DNA of 64,000 nt from an uncultured Lachnospiraceae bacterium (GTDB taxonomy: Bacteria > Bacillota > Clostridia > Lachnospirales > Lachnospiraceae). Within the stretch, counting starts at the first letter, position 1; the number at the start of each line of letters is the position of its first letter. The stretch is from contig CATKXY010000015.1 of the NCBI GenBank assembly GCA_949840915.1, positions 1 through 64,000 on the forward strand. The letters run 5' to 3'. The notes below the pieces were generated by a model. That model saw only the letters and a list, made by a program, of their open reading frames with translations, was not told where the DNA came from and made no database searches. Positions 36,657 to 46,219 of this stretch are shown here, piece by piece. The translations under genes were made by a program, and so were the position numbers.

Positions 36657-38084
36657 ATGAAAAAATATCTGTTGTTTGATTTGGACGGAACCTTGATCAA
36701 TGGATTCAGCCCGGAGCAGGCGGAGGAAGCACAGGAGAAATACCGGGAGCGGTCTGAGGACACAGGTATTTTCGAGAATGAGGTGTATGAGGGGATTCCT
36801 CAGATGCTTCGGAATCTGCAGTCTAAGGGGCTGTTTCTGGCGGTGGCTTCCTCCGAGCCTCAGGCGTCTGTGGAACGGATTCTGGAGCATTTTGATCTGA
36901 GGAAATACTTTTCGGTGGTAGTGGGAAAGAAACAGGACGAACCGGGTTCGTCCGACGGCGCCGGGGAAAACAGGGATGAGGTTGTACAGGAGGCGCTGAA
37001 TGATCTGTTCGCCTATAAGCCCATACAGCGTAGTCAGGTCTATATGATCGGAGACCGTGGCTCTGATGCGGAGAGCGCCAGGGCGATGGGGATTGAGGCA
37101 GTGGGTGTGACCTATGGCTGCGGCAGCATGGAGGAGCTCAAGGAGGCCAGGGCGGACTATATCGTGCGCAGCGTGGAGGAGCTGGAGAGCTTTTTGCTGC
37201 GGGGCTTGGAGGAAGAGAAGGGGGAAAACAGACCGGAGGGCTTAACCTTTCGGAGAATCTGGGTGATGCTCTACTCTTTTTTGCTGTTTATGGCAGTGCG
37301 CAATATCGTGATGTACGCGGTAGATCTGATCTGCGTACAATTGTGGGATATGACGCTGCCGGCGGCCCTGGATGCCTTTTTGTTTGTGCGTGATCCGGCG
37401 GCTCTGGAGGGCGCTCAGTTTGCTTTCACCGGCAATCAGGGTGTGCTGAAATCCGCTCTGGGATTCGTGGGAGGCGGACTGGCTGTCTTGTCCAACGCAA
37501 AGCTTTTGATCGGGAAGACAAAGGAAGAGACGAAGCTGAGCCATCTGCGCAGAGAGAGCAGCGGGAGTTATCTGCTGCTTGCCGGGGCCGTGGCGGGAGC
37601 GGTGCTGGGGTTAAATCTTCTGCTGGAGCTGCTTGGCCTGATCAATAAGTCCGGAGCATATCAGGCAGTGCAGAAGGATCAGTATTCCGCGGCTTTTCTC
37701 TTGGGACTGATCACCTTCGGCGTGATCTCTCCCGTGGCGGAGGAGCTTTTGTTTAGGGGCATTATTCACAATTATCTGCGCAGGTTTATGAAGCCGAAGC
37801 TGGCGCTGGTTATCTCATCTGCGCTGTTTGGCATTTATCACATGAATTATGTACAGGGAATGTACGGGTTTCTCATGGGCTGCCTGATCGCCTATGCCTA
37901 TGAGTATTTCGGGGACTTCCGGATGGCGCTGGCGGTACATGCGTCCGCCAATATTCTGGTGTATTGTCTGACTTATACATCGATTGTCACCACAGGCTTT
38001 GTGAGCTGGCCGGTATGTCTGGTGTTCGCCGCGCTGGCGGTGTGCTGCCTGTGGACGCTGAGTAAAAGAAAGAATGTATTTTAG
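36657..38084 (+). CDS. HAD phosphatase fused to CPBP-type membrane protease
   Basis: The 475-aa fusion starts immediately after the greA stop. Residues 1-190 are a HAD domain with motif I LFDLDGTLING, motif II ASSEP, the YKPIQRSQ Lys and IGDRGSDAESARAMG. The rest is polytopic: about 7 helices ending in a CPBP (CAAX-like, Abi) domain with all three motifs, VAEELLFRGIIH, GIYHMNYVQGMYG and AVHASANILVY. The HAD part would be cytoplasmic. CPBP proteins in Gram-positive bacteria cleave or modify membrane peptides. The substrates of both halves are unknown. Confidence 0.9.
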   Translation: MKKYLLFDLDGTLINGFSPEQAEEAQEKYRERSEDTGIFENEVYEGIPQMLRNLQSKGLFLAVASSEPQASVERILEHFDLRKYFSVVVGKKQDEPGSSDGAGENRDEVVQEALNDLFAYKPIQRSQVYMIGDRGSDAESARAMGIEAVGVTYGCGSMEELKEARADYIVRSVEELESFLLRGLEEEKGENRPEGLTFRRIWVMLYSFLLFMAVRNIVMYAVDLICVQLWDMTLPAALDAFLFVRDPAALEGAQFAFTGNQGVLKSALGFVGGGLAVLSNAKLLIGKTKEETKLSHLRRESSGSYLLLAGAVAGAVLGLNLLLELLGLINKSGAYQAVQKDQYSAAFLLGLITFGVISPVAEELLFRGIIHNYLRRFMKPKLALVISSALFGIYHMNYVQGMYGFLMGCLIAYAYEYFGDFRMALAVHASANILVYCLTYTSIVTTGFVSWPVCLVFAALAVCCLWTLSKRKNVF

Positions 38085-38128
38085 GCTCTTTTTGGGGGGA
38101 AGGGGCCGGAGAAAGAGGCATAAAATTG

Positions 38129-40594
38129 ATGAATGTGCTGCAGGAGATACGAAAATTTATTGTAAAATTCATAAAAGAGCGAAAGATCAGGATTGCGGCG
38201 GGAATCTTATTTCTGGCCGCAGAACTGTTTTTTTTCTTTGGGACGGATGCGCTGCTGGAGGAGGAAGTACATTTTCTGACCGGGGAGGGTTTGTGGGATG
38301 TGGCACTGTCGGAGGAGATCCCTTCTGTCTGTCAGGAGTTTGTGCCTGCCCACAGATCCCTGAGATCAGTGAGCTTTCGCATGGATCTGACCGAGGTGAC
38401 GAAATGGGACGGAACGGTGGTTGTGTCTGTGCAGGATGAGGACTATCAGGTGCTGTTTGAGGAGAGCAGACCGTATTATGCGATTACGGATTGTGCCTAC
38501 ACGGATGTGGAGGTCAATCTGAAGCTGTCGCCCCGCAGACATTATTATCTGACTATCTACTGTACTCCTTCTTCCGCGGGAGAATATCCCAAAATCAGTG
38601 TGTGCGGCAGGGAGTATGAGCTGCCTGAAAGCCGGAGTCTGAGCTATGGGGAGGAACAGCCGGGGCAGCATCTGGTGAGCCGTTACAGCTATGCGGATGC
38701 GCTGACCTTTCCCCGGGCGGCCATGGCTGCGGCCCTGTGTCTGCTGGCTGCGGCAGGTGTGATATTCGGACTGCCCGGGCATCCGTATGCGCGCCGGGCC
38801 GCAGCGGCATTTCTGCTTTTGGCCGCGCCTGTAACGCTGGGCTGGAGGCTGGAGACTCTGATCTGTGATCTAAACTTTTATCTTCCCTTTGCCATGAAGT
38901 GGAATATCGGATTGATGGTGGCGCTGGAGCTTTTGGTACTTTTGGCCACGCACTCGCCGCGTGTCAGCATTGTCCTGTCTAACACCGCGGTGACGGCGCT
39001 GTATTCTGCCAATTATTTTATGCGCCAGTATCGGGGCACCTCTCTGCGCATGAATGATTTTACCGCTGCGGGAACAGCCACAAAGGTGATGGGGGCATAT
39101 GATCTGAGTCCCGACAGTGCGCTGGCGTTTATCTGGGGGATATTGATTGTGTTTGTAGTGTTTGGCCTGCAGACGAAAGCCGCCGGGACCGACCGGCACA
39201 AAAACGGCGTGAAGCTTGCAATTTCTTATTCAGTCACTTCTGTGCTGACTGCCTTGGCAGTTCTGTGGGGGGGATATCAGCTGCTCTACACGGATATGCT
39301 GGCCCGGGCGGGGTTTGAGGGCAGGGATATCGTCGGGTTTGACTATGAGCTGATCTATTCCTTTGACGGATATTTGGTGGGCACCTGCATCGAGATCCAG
39401 AATTCCCGGATTGTGAAGCCGGAGGGGTATTCCGTGGAATTGGTTGAGCAAATCCTCACGGAAGCCGCGGCGTCGGAGGATCAGACGGGAGAAAGTCAGG
39501 TACAGCCGAACGACTCTGCCGCGGATCGCTCGAAGCTGCCCCATGTGATCGTGGTGATGAACGAGAGTCTCGCGGATATACGGGTGGCGGGTGATGTGGA
39601 GCTGAGTCAGGAGAATCTGGGATTTATGAAATCCCTGCGCGAGAATACGATAAACGGGTGGGTGAACGCATCCACGTTTGGCGGCGGTACTGCAAATTCC
39701 GAGTTTGAGCTGCTGACGGGCTGCAGCATGGCCTTTTTGTCGGTGAATTATTATCCTTATCAGCAGGCTCTGAACAAGCCTGTGAATTCCATGGTCAGCA
39801 GGATGAAGGAGAACGGCTACACCGCGATATCCATGCATCCCGAGAGCGCGGGCAACTGGAACAGGAGAAATGTCTATCGTTATTACGGCTTTGACACCAT
39901 GCTTTGGAAACAGGATTTTGAGGGGGAGGAGATCGTTCACAGCGGTGTGTCGGATGCGGCTACCTATCGGCGAATCATAGAGCTTTATGAGAACAGAGAA
40001 CTGGGGGAAAAGCTGTTTGTCTTTGACGTGACCATGCAGAATCACGGCGGATATACCGAGGACGAGGCGCCCTATGCGGTGACTGCTCTGAATCTGCAGG
40101 AGGAGCAGATCGACCAGTATCTGTCTCTGGTCAAGATTTCAGACGACGCGTTTGCCGGGCTGGTGCATTATTTTGAGGAGCAGGATGAGAAGGTGGTGAT
40201 CTGTATGTTCGGGGATCATCAGCCGTGGATCTTTGATCTGATCGCAGGTACGGTTCCTGCGGAGGGCAGCGGGTCCTCCGGTGAGGTGATGAACAAGTAT
40301 AAGACGCCTTTTGTCATCTGGGCCAATTATGATATTGAGGAGGCCCGTGATCTGGATATCAGCATGAACTATCTGGGAGGCCTTCTGATGCGGACGGCGG
40401 GAATCCCTCTTTCTCCCTATTTCCGGTTTCTGGAGCAGGAGAGAGAGCAATATCCCATCGTAACAGTCAACGGCTATGTGGACAGTGCAGGGGAATATTT
40501 TGGCTGGGGCAGCGAAGAGGATGAGTTTTCCGGGTATAAGATGCTGCAGTATAATTATCTGTTTGACGACGAGAAGGTGGATTGGGGGTACTGA
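38129..40594 (+). CDS. LtaS-like phosphoglycerol transferase 1
   Basis: First of five paralogues, 821 aa (ATG at 38129). Topology: short N-terminus, TM1 (residues about 21-39), extracellular beta-rich domain (about 45-190, ending YPKISVCGREYELPESRS), four or five further helices to about 390, then an LtaS-type sulfatase domain outside the cell. Catalytic residues are complete: Glu479 (VMNESLAD), nucleophile Thr521 (GGGTANSEFELLTG), SAGNWNRRNVYRYYGFD, VTMQNHGGY, Asp696-His697 (FGDHQPW). Such enzymes move glycerol phosphate from phosphatidylglycerol to a glycolipid or glycan. Of the five it is the only one without Phe or Val after the Thr motif (ELLTG). No promoter is visible in the 44 nt upstream, so it is probably read from the preceding genes. 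Confidence 0.93.
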   Translation: MNVLQEIRKFIVKFIKERKIRIAAGILFLAAELFFFFGTDALLEEEVHFLTGEGLWDVALSEEIPSVCQEFVPAHRSLRSVSFRMDLTEVTKWDGTVVVSVQDEDYQVLFEESRPYYAITDCAYTDVEVNLKLSPRRHYYLTIYCTPSSAGEYPKISVCGREYELPESRSLSYGEEQPGQHLVSRYSYADALTFPRAAMAAALCLLAAAGVIFGLPGHPYARRAAAAFLLLAAPVTLGWRLETLICDLNFYLPFAMKWNIGLMVALELLVLLATHSPRVSIVLSNTAVTALYSANYFMRQYRGTSLRMNDFTAAGTATKVMGAYDLSPDSALAFIWGILIVFVVFGLQTKAAGTDRHKNGVKLAISYSVTSVLTALAVLWGGYQLLYTDMLARAGFEGRDIVGFDYELIYSFDGYLVGTCIEIQNSRIVKPEGYSVELVEQILTEAAASEDQTGESQVQPNDSAADRSKLPHVIVVMNESLADIRVAGDVELSQENLGFMKSLRENTINGWVNASTFGGGTANSEFELLTGCSMAFLSVNYYPYQQALNKPVNSMVSRMKENGYTAISMHPESAGNWNRRNVYRYYGFDTMLWKQDFEGEEIVHSGVSDAATYRRIIELYENRELGEKLFVFDVTMQNHGGYTEDEAPYAVTALNLQEEQIDQYLSLVKISDDAFAGLVHYFEEQDEKVVICMFGDHQPWIFDLIAGTVPAEGSGSSGEVMNKYKTPFVIWANYDIEEARDLDISMNYLGGLLMRTAGIPLSPYFRFLEQEREQYPIVTVNGYVDSAGEYFGWGSEEDEFSGYKMLQYNYLFDDEKVDWGY

Positions 40595-40597
40595 TAT

Positions 40598-43500
40598 ATG
40601 AAGTTTTCTGTTATAGTGGTGGCCCTGAATCCGGGAGATAAGCTGCTGCGGACGGTTGAGAGCGTGCTGGAGCAGAGCTGTGGGGATTATGAGATTGTGG
40701 TAAAGGACGGCGGAAGCACCGACGGCTCGCTGGAGAGTCTGCCGCAGGATGAGCGCATTCACGTCTATACCGAGGCGGACAGCGGCATTTATGACGCCAT
40801 GAATCAGGCGGTCAGAAGGGCTTGCGGAGAATATCTGCTGTTCCTGAACTGCGGCGATGTATTTTATGACGCAGGAGTGCTGGAGCGGGTATCTTGTCTG
40901 GTCGAAAAGGAGCGGGGGGAGGCTCCTCTGGTGATTTACGGAGATACCTATGGGGAGAAGAATGATGTGCTGATCACCGCTCCCGCTAAGATAGACGGTT
41001 TTGCCTGCTATCGCAATATTCCCTGCCATCAGTCCTGTTTTTATGACGCGAGCCTCTGTAAGGACAGGCCATATCGTACCGAATACCGCATACGGGCGGA
41101 CTATGACCATTTTTTGTGGTGCTATTATCGCGCGGGGGCGAGAATGGTGTATCTGGACGGTGTAGCCGCTTCCTATGAGGGAGGAGGTTACTCGGAGAGC
41201 CGGGAGAACCGTAAGCGGGACAGAGAGGAGCACCGGCAGATCACGCAGGAGTATCTGTCCCGGGAGGAGCTTTGCAGATACCGGAGCGCCATGCTGCTGT
41301 CGCTTGCTCCGCTACGGAGCTTTCTGGCGGAGAACCGCCTGACTGCGGGAGTTTATCATTGGCTCAAGACCTGCTTTTATCAGCATAAGCTGAGGCTGGT
41401 TTTAGGATTTATTTTGTTGATTGCCGAGGTTTTTGTGTTTCTGGGAACCGGAGTGCTGGGGGAGGACGTCGTTCATTATCATACCGGAGAGGGTTCCTGG
41501 GAATCAGAACAGTGGGAAGGGTCAGCGTTTTTTTGTCAGGAGTTTGTGCCGGAATACGGGCATCTGCACTCCTTCAGCTTTCTGATGGGCAAGGGGGGAG
41601 TCACGCAGCAGGACGGCCGGGTCATCGTGCGGATACTGGACTCCCGGGATCAGCTGCTCTTTGAGGAGACGAGAGATTTCTCCGGGATTCAGGACGGGCG
41701 TTTTACGGATGTAAAGGCAGATCTGGAGCTCTCCGCCCGCACCGCTTATCGGCTGGTATTGATCACGGAGCCGTCCTCCGCGGGAGAGTACACCACAGTG
41801 GGCGTCTGCGGCAGGGAGTATAAGCTGCCGGAGAACCGGGCGCTGTGGACCGGCGGAGAGGACAGTGAAAGAGATGCGCAGCTTGTGATGCGCTATCACT
41901 ACGAGGATGCGGTGCCTGTGGGGAAAGCGCTGAAGGTGCTGCTGCTTTGTCTGGTCACGGCCTTCGGGGTGATGTTCGGACTGCCGGAGCGTCCTTTGAT
42001 ACGAAGGGCGGCAGGGGTCGCGCTGCTCCTCGCCGGGCCTCTGGTGCTGGGGCGGCAGTTGGAACTGCTCACCTATAAAGAGGTGATGTATCTGCCCTTT
42101 GCCATGCGGTGGAATCTGGGGATCATGTTCGGGCTGGAGCTGGCGGTACTGCTGGTCACTCATTCTCCGCGTATTACGGTGGTGCTGACGAATGTTGCGC
42201 TGACACTGTTGTATTCCGTTAATTATTTTGTTATTTTATACCGGGGAACGCCTCTTCGCATGAACGATTTCACGGCGGCGGGCACGGCGGCGCAGGTTTT
42301 GGGGGATTATGATTTTACGCCGAACGATCGTCTGGCCATTGTCTGGGGGCTGCTGTTTTTGTTTGTGGTGTACGGCGTGCAGACGGGTGTGAAACGCCGG
42401 CAGAAGTTATTGGGATATGCGGTTTCCGTCGCTGCTGCGGCCGGGCTGGTCTGCTTTGGCGGATATCAGCTTCTGTATACGGATCTGTTGCAGCGGGCGG
42501 GCTTTGCGGATGAGGAGCTGCGCGGTATCGGGCAGGATATGATCTATTATGTGAACGGTTATCTGGTGGGAACCTGTATTGAGGTAAAGAATTCCCGTAT
42601 TCTGCCGCCGGAGAACTATTCCGTCGGGGCGGTGGAGGAGATCCTGGCGGAGGTTTCGGAGGAGAGAGCGCTCACGGAGCAGGAGAGGGAGGAGCTGCCG
42701 CATGTGATCCTGATCATGAACGAGAGCTTTGCGGATCTGCGTGTGCTGGCGGATTTGGAGCTGAGTCAGGAGAATCTGCCCTTTTTTAACTCACTGAAGG
42801 AGAATACGGTGCGGGGCTATGTGAATGCATCCGTGCTGGGCGGGGGGACGGCCAACTCGGAGTTTGAGGTGTTCACCGGATGCAGCGTGGCGTTTTTCCC
42901 GGTGAATTATTATCCGTACCAGCAGGCGCTGAAGAAGCCTGTGGAGTCCGTGATCAGCCACATGAAGCGTTATGGCTATACCACTTACTCCATGCACCCG
43001 GAGCCTGCGGGCAACTGGAACCGCACCAGCGTGTATCGGTATTACGGATTTGACGAGAGTCTGTGGAAAGCGGATTTTGCGGGGGCAGAGGTCATTCACA
43101 GCGGAGCGTCGGACGCGGAGACCTACAGGAAGGTCATTGAGCTGTATGAGAACAGGCAGCAGGGCGAGAAACTGTTTCTCTTTGATCTGACCATGCAGAA
43201 TCACGGCGGATATCCCGGAAAGGATGCGCCCTATGAGGTGGAGGAGCTGCGGGTGAAGAACCCTGCGCTGGACGAGTATCTGTCTCTGATGAAGATATCC
43301 GACGAGGCCTTTGAGGATCTGGTGCATTATTTTGAGGGGCAGGACGAGCGGGTGGTGATCTGTATGTTCGGGGACCATCAGCCCTGGGTGTCGGATCTGA
43401 TCGTGGAGGCCTATGAGACGGGCGCCGGGGTCAGCCAGGAGAGACTGATGGACAAGTATAAGACTCCCTTTGTCATCTGGGCCAATTATGATATTGAGGA

Positions 43501-43753
43501 GGCCGAGGGGTATGATATCAGTATGAATTATCTCGGGGGACTTCTGGAGCGCACTGCCGGGATTCCGCTCTCGCCGTATTTTGCCTGGCTGGAGAAGCTG
43601 CGGGAGGAATACCCTATCATTACCGTCAACGGGTACATGGACGCCGACGGCAATTGTGCGGGCTGGAGCAGCCGGGGGGATGAATTTACGGAGTACCGGA
43701 TGTTGCAATACAATTATCTGTTTGATGAGCGAACCGTACAATGGGGGTATTGA
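40598..43753 (+). CDS. GT2 glycosyltransferase fused to LtaS-like transferase 2
   Basis: The 1051-aa protein has residues 1 to about 235 as a GT2 nucleotide-sugar transferase: SVIVVALNPGDKLLRTVESV, IVVKDGGSTDG, the acidic metal-site region FLNCGDVFYDAG, and CHQSCFYDASL. A linker leads to TM1 at about 265-285 and then the same plan as copy 1. The catalytic Thr is residue 751 (GGGTANSEFEVFTG) and FGDHQPW is present. The GT2 part is cytoplasmic and the transferase part extracellular, so both act on the same membrane-bound substrate from opposite faces. It is the nearest paralogue of copy 3: 20 or more consecutive residues are identical around the Thr motif. Confidence 0.92.
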   Translation: MKFSVIVVALNPGDKLLRTVESVLEQSCGDYEIVVKDGGSTDGSLESLPQDERIHVYTEADSGIYDAMNQAVRRACGEYLLFLNCGDVFYDAGVLERVSCLVEKERGEAPLVIYGDTYGEKNDVLITAPAKIDGFACYRNIPCHQSCFYDASLCKDRPYRTEYRIRADYDHFLWCYYRAGARMVYLDGVAASYEGGGYSESRENRKRDREEHRQITQEYLSREELCRYRSAMLLSLAPLRSFLAENRLTAGVYHWLKTCFYQHKLRLVLGFILLIAEVFVFLGTGVLGEDVVHYHTGEGSWESEQWEGSAFFCQEFVPEYGHLHSFSFLMGKGGVTQQDGRVIVRILDSRDQLLFEETRDFSGIQDGRFTDVKADLELSARTAYRLVLITEPSSAGEYTTVGVCGREYKLPENRALWTGGEDSERDAQLVMRYHYEDAVPVGKALKVLLLCLVTAFGVMFGLPERPLIRRAAGVALLLAGPLVLGRQLELLTYKEVMYLPFAMRWNLGIMFGLELAVLLVTHSPRITVVLTNVALTLLYSVNYFVILYRGTPLRMNDFTAAGTAAQVLGDYDFTPNDRLAIVWGLLFLFVVYGVQTGVKRRQKLLGYAVSVAAAAGLVCFGGYQLLYTDLLQRAGFADEELRGIGQDMIYYVNGYLVGTCIEVKNSRILPPENYSVGAVEEILAEVSEERALTEQEREELPHVILIMNESFADLRVLADLELSQENLPFFNSLKENTVRGYVNASVLGGGTANSEFEVFTGCSVAFFPVNYYPYQQALKKPVESVISHMKRYGYTTYSMHPEPAGNWNRTSVYRYYGFDESLWKADFAGAEVIHSGASDAETYRKVIELYENRQQGEKLFLFDLTMQNHGGYPGKDAPYEVEELRVKNPALDEYLSLMKISDEAFEDLVHYFEGQDERVVICMFGDHQPWVSDLIVEAYETGAGVSQERLMDKYKTPFVIWANYDIEEAEGYDISMNYLGGLLERTAGIPLSPYFAWLEKLREEYPIITVNGYMDADGNCAGWSSRGDEFTEYRMLQYNYLFDERTVQWGY

Positions 43754-43756
43754 CGA

Positions 43757-46216
43757 ATGAGGAATTTGAAGAGACTGGCGGCAGGAGTGATCGTATTTGC
43801 GGCTGAGCTTGTATTGTTTCTGGGAACGGGGGCGCTTCTGGAGGAAGAGACGGACTTTCTGTCCGGAGAGGGTTCCTATGAGGAGTATCTTACGGCGGAG
43901 AGCGCAGGATTTTGTCAGGAGTTTCAGCCGAAGCACCGGCATCTTAGCTCACTCAGTTTTCTGATGAGTCTGACGGATGTGACGCAGAAGGACGGAGAGG
44001 TCGCCGTTGTGATAGCGGATAAAAAGGGCGTGGTGCTCTTTGAAAAAAAGCTTGGTTTTAACGAGCTTGCAGACGGCCGTTTCACGGATGTGAGGGTGGA
44101 TCTGACGCTTTCTCCGTGGAAAAAATATGATTTGATGCTGACTGCGCAGCCTTCCTCCGCAGGGGAGTATCCCACGGTGAGCATCTGCGACACTTCGTGG
44201 GAACTGCCCGAGAGCAGGAGATTGTACCGGGGAGATGAACTGCGGGAGAGAGAGCAGCTTGTGACACGCTATGTCTATACGGACGCCCTGACGAATGTCA
44301 GGCTGATTCTGGCGGTACTGCTGAGCTTTCTGACGGCGCTGGGGGTGGGCTTCGGACTGCCGCAGAATAAAAAGCTGCGGAGAACCGCAGGGCTTCTGAT
44401 CATGGCGGCTGCGCCCTTTGTGCTGGGGAGTATGCTGGAGCGGCTGACCTTTGACGAGGTCTATGCGCTGCCCATCACCATGCGTTTTCGGACCATGGAT
44501 TATCTGCCCTTTGCGCTGTTGTGGAATCTGGGTATTATGTATGCGGCGGAGCTGGTGGTCTTTCTGTGTACCCATTCCTCCAGGGTGACCATCGCAATCA
44601 CCGATATTGCGTTGACGCTTCTGTATTCCGTCAATTATTTTGTCATCGCTTACCGGGGGACGCCGCTTCGCGTCAATGATTTTACCGCCATCGGAACGGC
44701 GGCCAAGGTGGCGGGGGATTACAGCTTTGAGCCAAACAGTGCGCTGGCGTTCGTGTGGGGATGGACAGTCTTGTTTGTGGTGTGGGGAGTGCAGACGGGG
44801 ACGGCAAGGAAGCCCTCCGAGAATTCCGGGCAGCCTGCAGAGAAACCCGGGAAGCGAAGACTTAGACTGCTTTTGTCTTACGGCGCGACCATCGCTGCGG
44901 CTGCAGTCATTACCCTGTGGGGCGGCTATCAGCTGGTTTACACGGATCTGTTGGACCGCGTCGGTTTTGCCAACGATGAATTCAAGGGATTTTACCAGGA
45001 TATGCTATATTACCGCAACGGTTATCTGGTGGCGACCTGTATCGAGGTCAGAAATTCCCGGATACAGCCTCTGGAGGGGTATTCTCAGGAGCGTGTGGAG
45101 GAGATTCTGGAACAGAACAGGGAGGAACAGGAGCTGTCCGCGGAGGAATTGTCCGGGCTTCCCCATGTGATACTGGTCATGAACGAGAGCTTTGCGGATC
45201 TGCGGGTGCTGGCGGATCTGGAGCTGAGTCAGGAGAATCTGTCCTTTTTTAACTCGCTGAAGGAGAACACGGTGCGGGGGTATGTGAATGCCTCGGTGCT
45301 GGGCGGGGGTACGGCCAATTCTGAGTTTGAGGTGTTCACCGGTAACACGGTATCTTTTTTCCCGGTGAATTATTATCCCTATCAGCAGGCAATCAGGAAA
45401 CCTATCGATTCGCTGGTGAGCCGTATGGAGGATTACGGTTACCGGACTGTTTCCATGCACCCGGAGGCAGCGGGCAACTGGAACAGAACCAGCGTTTACC
45501 GGTATTACGGATTTGACGAGAGTCTGTGGAAGGAGGATTTTGAGGGCGCGGAGGTGGTTCACAGCGGTGTGTCCGATGCGGAGACCTATAACCGGATCAT
45601 TGAGATTTATGAGAAGCGCGGAGAAGGCGAGAAGCTGTTTGTCTTTGATCTGACCATGCAGAATCACGGGGGGTATTCCTCTCACGGAGCTCCCTATGAG
45701 GTGCGGGAGACAAATATGCAGAATCCGATTCTGGACGAGTATCTGACGCTGGTGAAGATATCTGACGAGGCCTTTGCGGAATTGGTGCATTATTTTGAGG
45801 GGCAGGACGAGAAGGTGGTGATCTGTATGTTCGGCGATCATCAGCCATGGGTTTCCGATTTGATTTTAAAGCACTATTATAAAGGGGAGGCTCTGCTGCC
45901 CCGGCAGATGATGGATAAGTATAAGACGCCTTTTGTGATCTGGGCCAATTATGATATTGAGGAAGCCGAAGGGTATGATATCAGTATGAATTATCTGGGC
46001 GGTCTGCTCCTGAGGACGGCGGGAATACCGCTCTCTCCCTATTTTGCCTTTCTGGAGAAGCAGCGGGAGGAATTTCCCATCGTAACCATCAATGGCTATG
46101 TGGACAGAAACGGGAATTATGAGAACTGGGCCAGCGGGGGCGACGAGTTCCCGGAGTACAGGATGCTGCAGTATAATTATCTGTTTGATGAAAATACCGT
46201 ACAATGGGGGTATTGA
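43757..46216 (+). CDS. LtaS-like phosphoglycerol transferase 3
   Basis: The 819-aa protein starts 3 nt after the copy 2 stop. Thr519 (GGGTANSEFEVFTG) and the other active-site segments are complete. It differs from copy 2 near the third helix: YALPITMRFRTMDYLPFAL shows about 12 extra residues that look like a partial duplication of the YLPFAMRWNLG segment found in the others. After GGGTANSEFEVFTG it reads NTVSFFPV where the others have CSMAF, CSVAF or CAMGF, losing a Cys. The linker before helix 5 contains KPSENSGQPAEKPGKRR, a charged stretch not shared by the other copies. Confidence 0.93.
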   Translation: MRNLKRLAAGVIVFAAELVLFLGTGALLEEETDFLSGEGSYEEYLTAESAGFCQEFQPKHRHLSSLSFLMSLTDVTQKDGEVAVVIADKKGVVLFEKKLGFNELADGRFTDVRVDLTLSPWKKYDLMLTAQPSSAGEYPTVSICDTSWELPESRRLYRGDELREREQLVTRYVYTDALTNVRLILAVLLSFLTALGVGFGLPQNKKLRRTAGLLIMAAAPFVLGSMLERLTFDEVYALPITMRFRTMDYLPFALLWNLGIMYAAELVVFLCTHSSRVTIAITDIALTLLYSVNYFVIAYRGTPLRVNDFTAIGTAAKVAGDYSFEPNSALAFVWGWTVLFVVWGVQTGTARKPSENSGQPAEKPGKRRLRLLLSYGATIAAAAVITLWGGYQLVYTDLLDRVGFANDEFKGFYQDMLYYRNGYLVATCIEVRNSRIQPLEGYSQERVEEILEQNREEQELSAEELSGLPHVILVMNESFADLRVLADLELSQENLSFFNSLKENTVRGYVNASVLGGGTANSEFEVFTGNTVSFFPVNYYPYQQAIRKPIDSLVSRMEDYGYRTVSMHPEAAGNWNRTSVYRYYGFDESLWKEDFEGAEVVHSGVSDAETYNRIIEIYEKRGEGEKLFVFDLTMQNHGGYSSHGAPYEVRETNMQNPILDEYLTLVKISDEAFAELVHYFEGQDEKVVICMFGDHQPWVSDLILKHYYKGEALLPRQMMDKYKTPFVIWANYDIEEAEGYDISMNYLGGLLLRTAGIPLSPYFAFLEKQREEFPIVTINGYVDRNGNYENWASGGDEFPEYRMLQYNYLFDENTVQWGY

Positions 46217-46219
46217 CGG

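Noticed and set aside
35172..36890. 572-codon minus-strand frame opposite mraY-greA
   Set aside because: His/Gln/Arg-rich composition, no motif, and the opposite strand carries well-defined genes.
36657..38084. Phage abortive-infection (Abi) gene because of the CPBP domain
   Set aside because: The Abi name of this family is historical. Motifs and context fit a membrane protease, and no defence genes are nearby.
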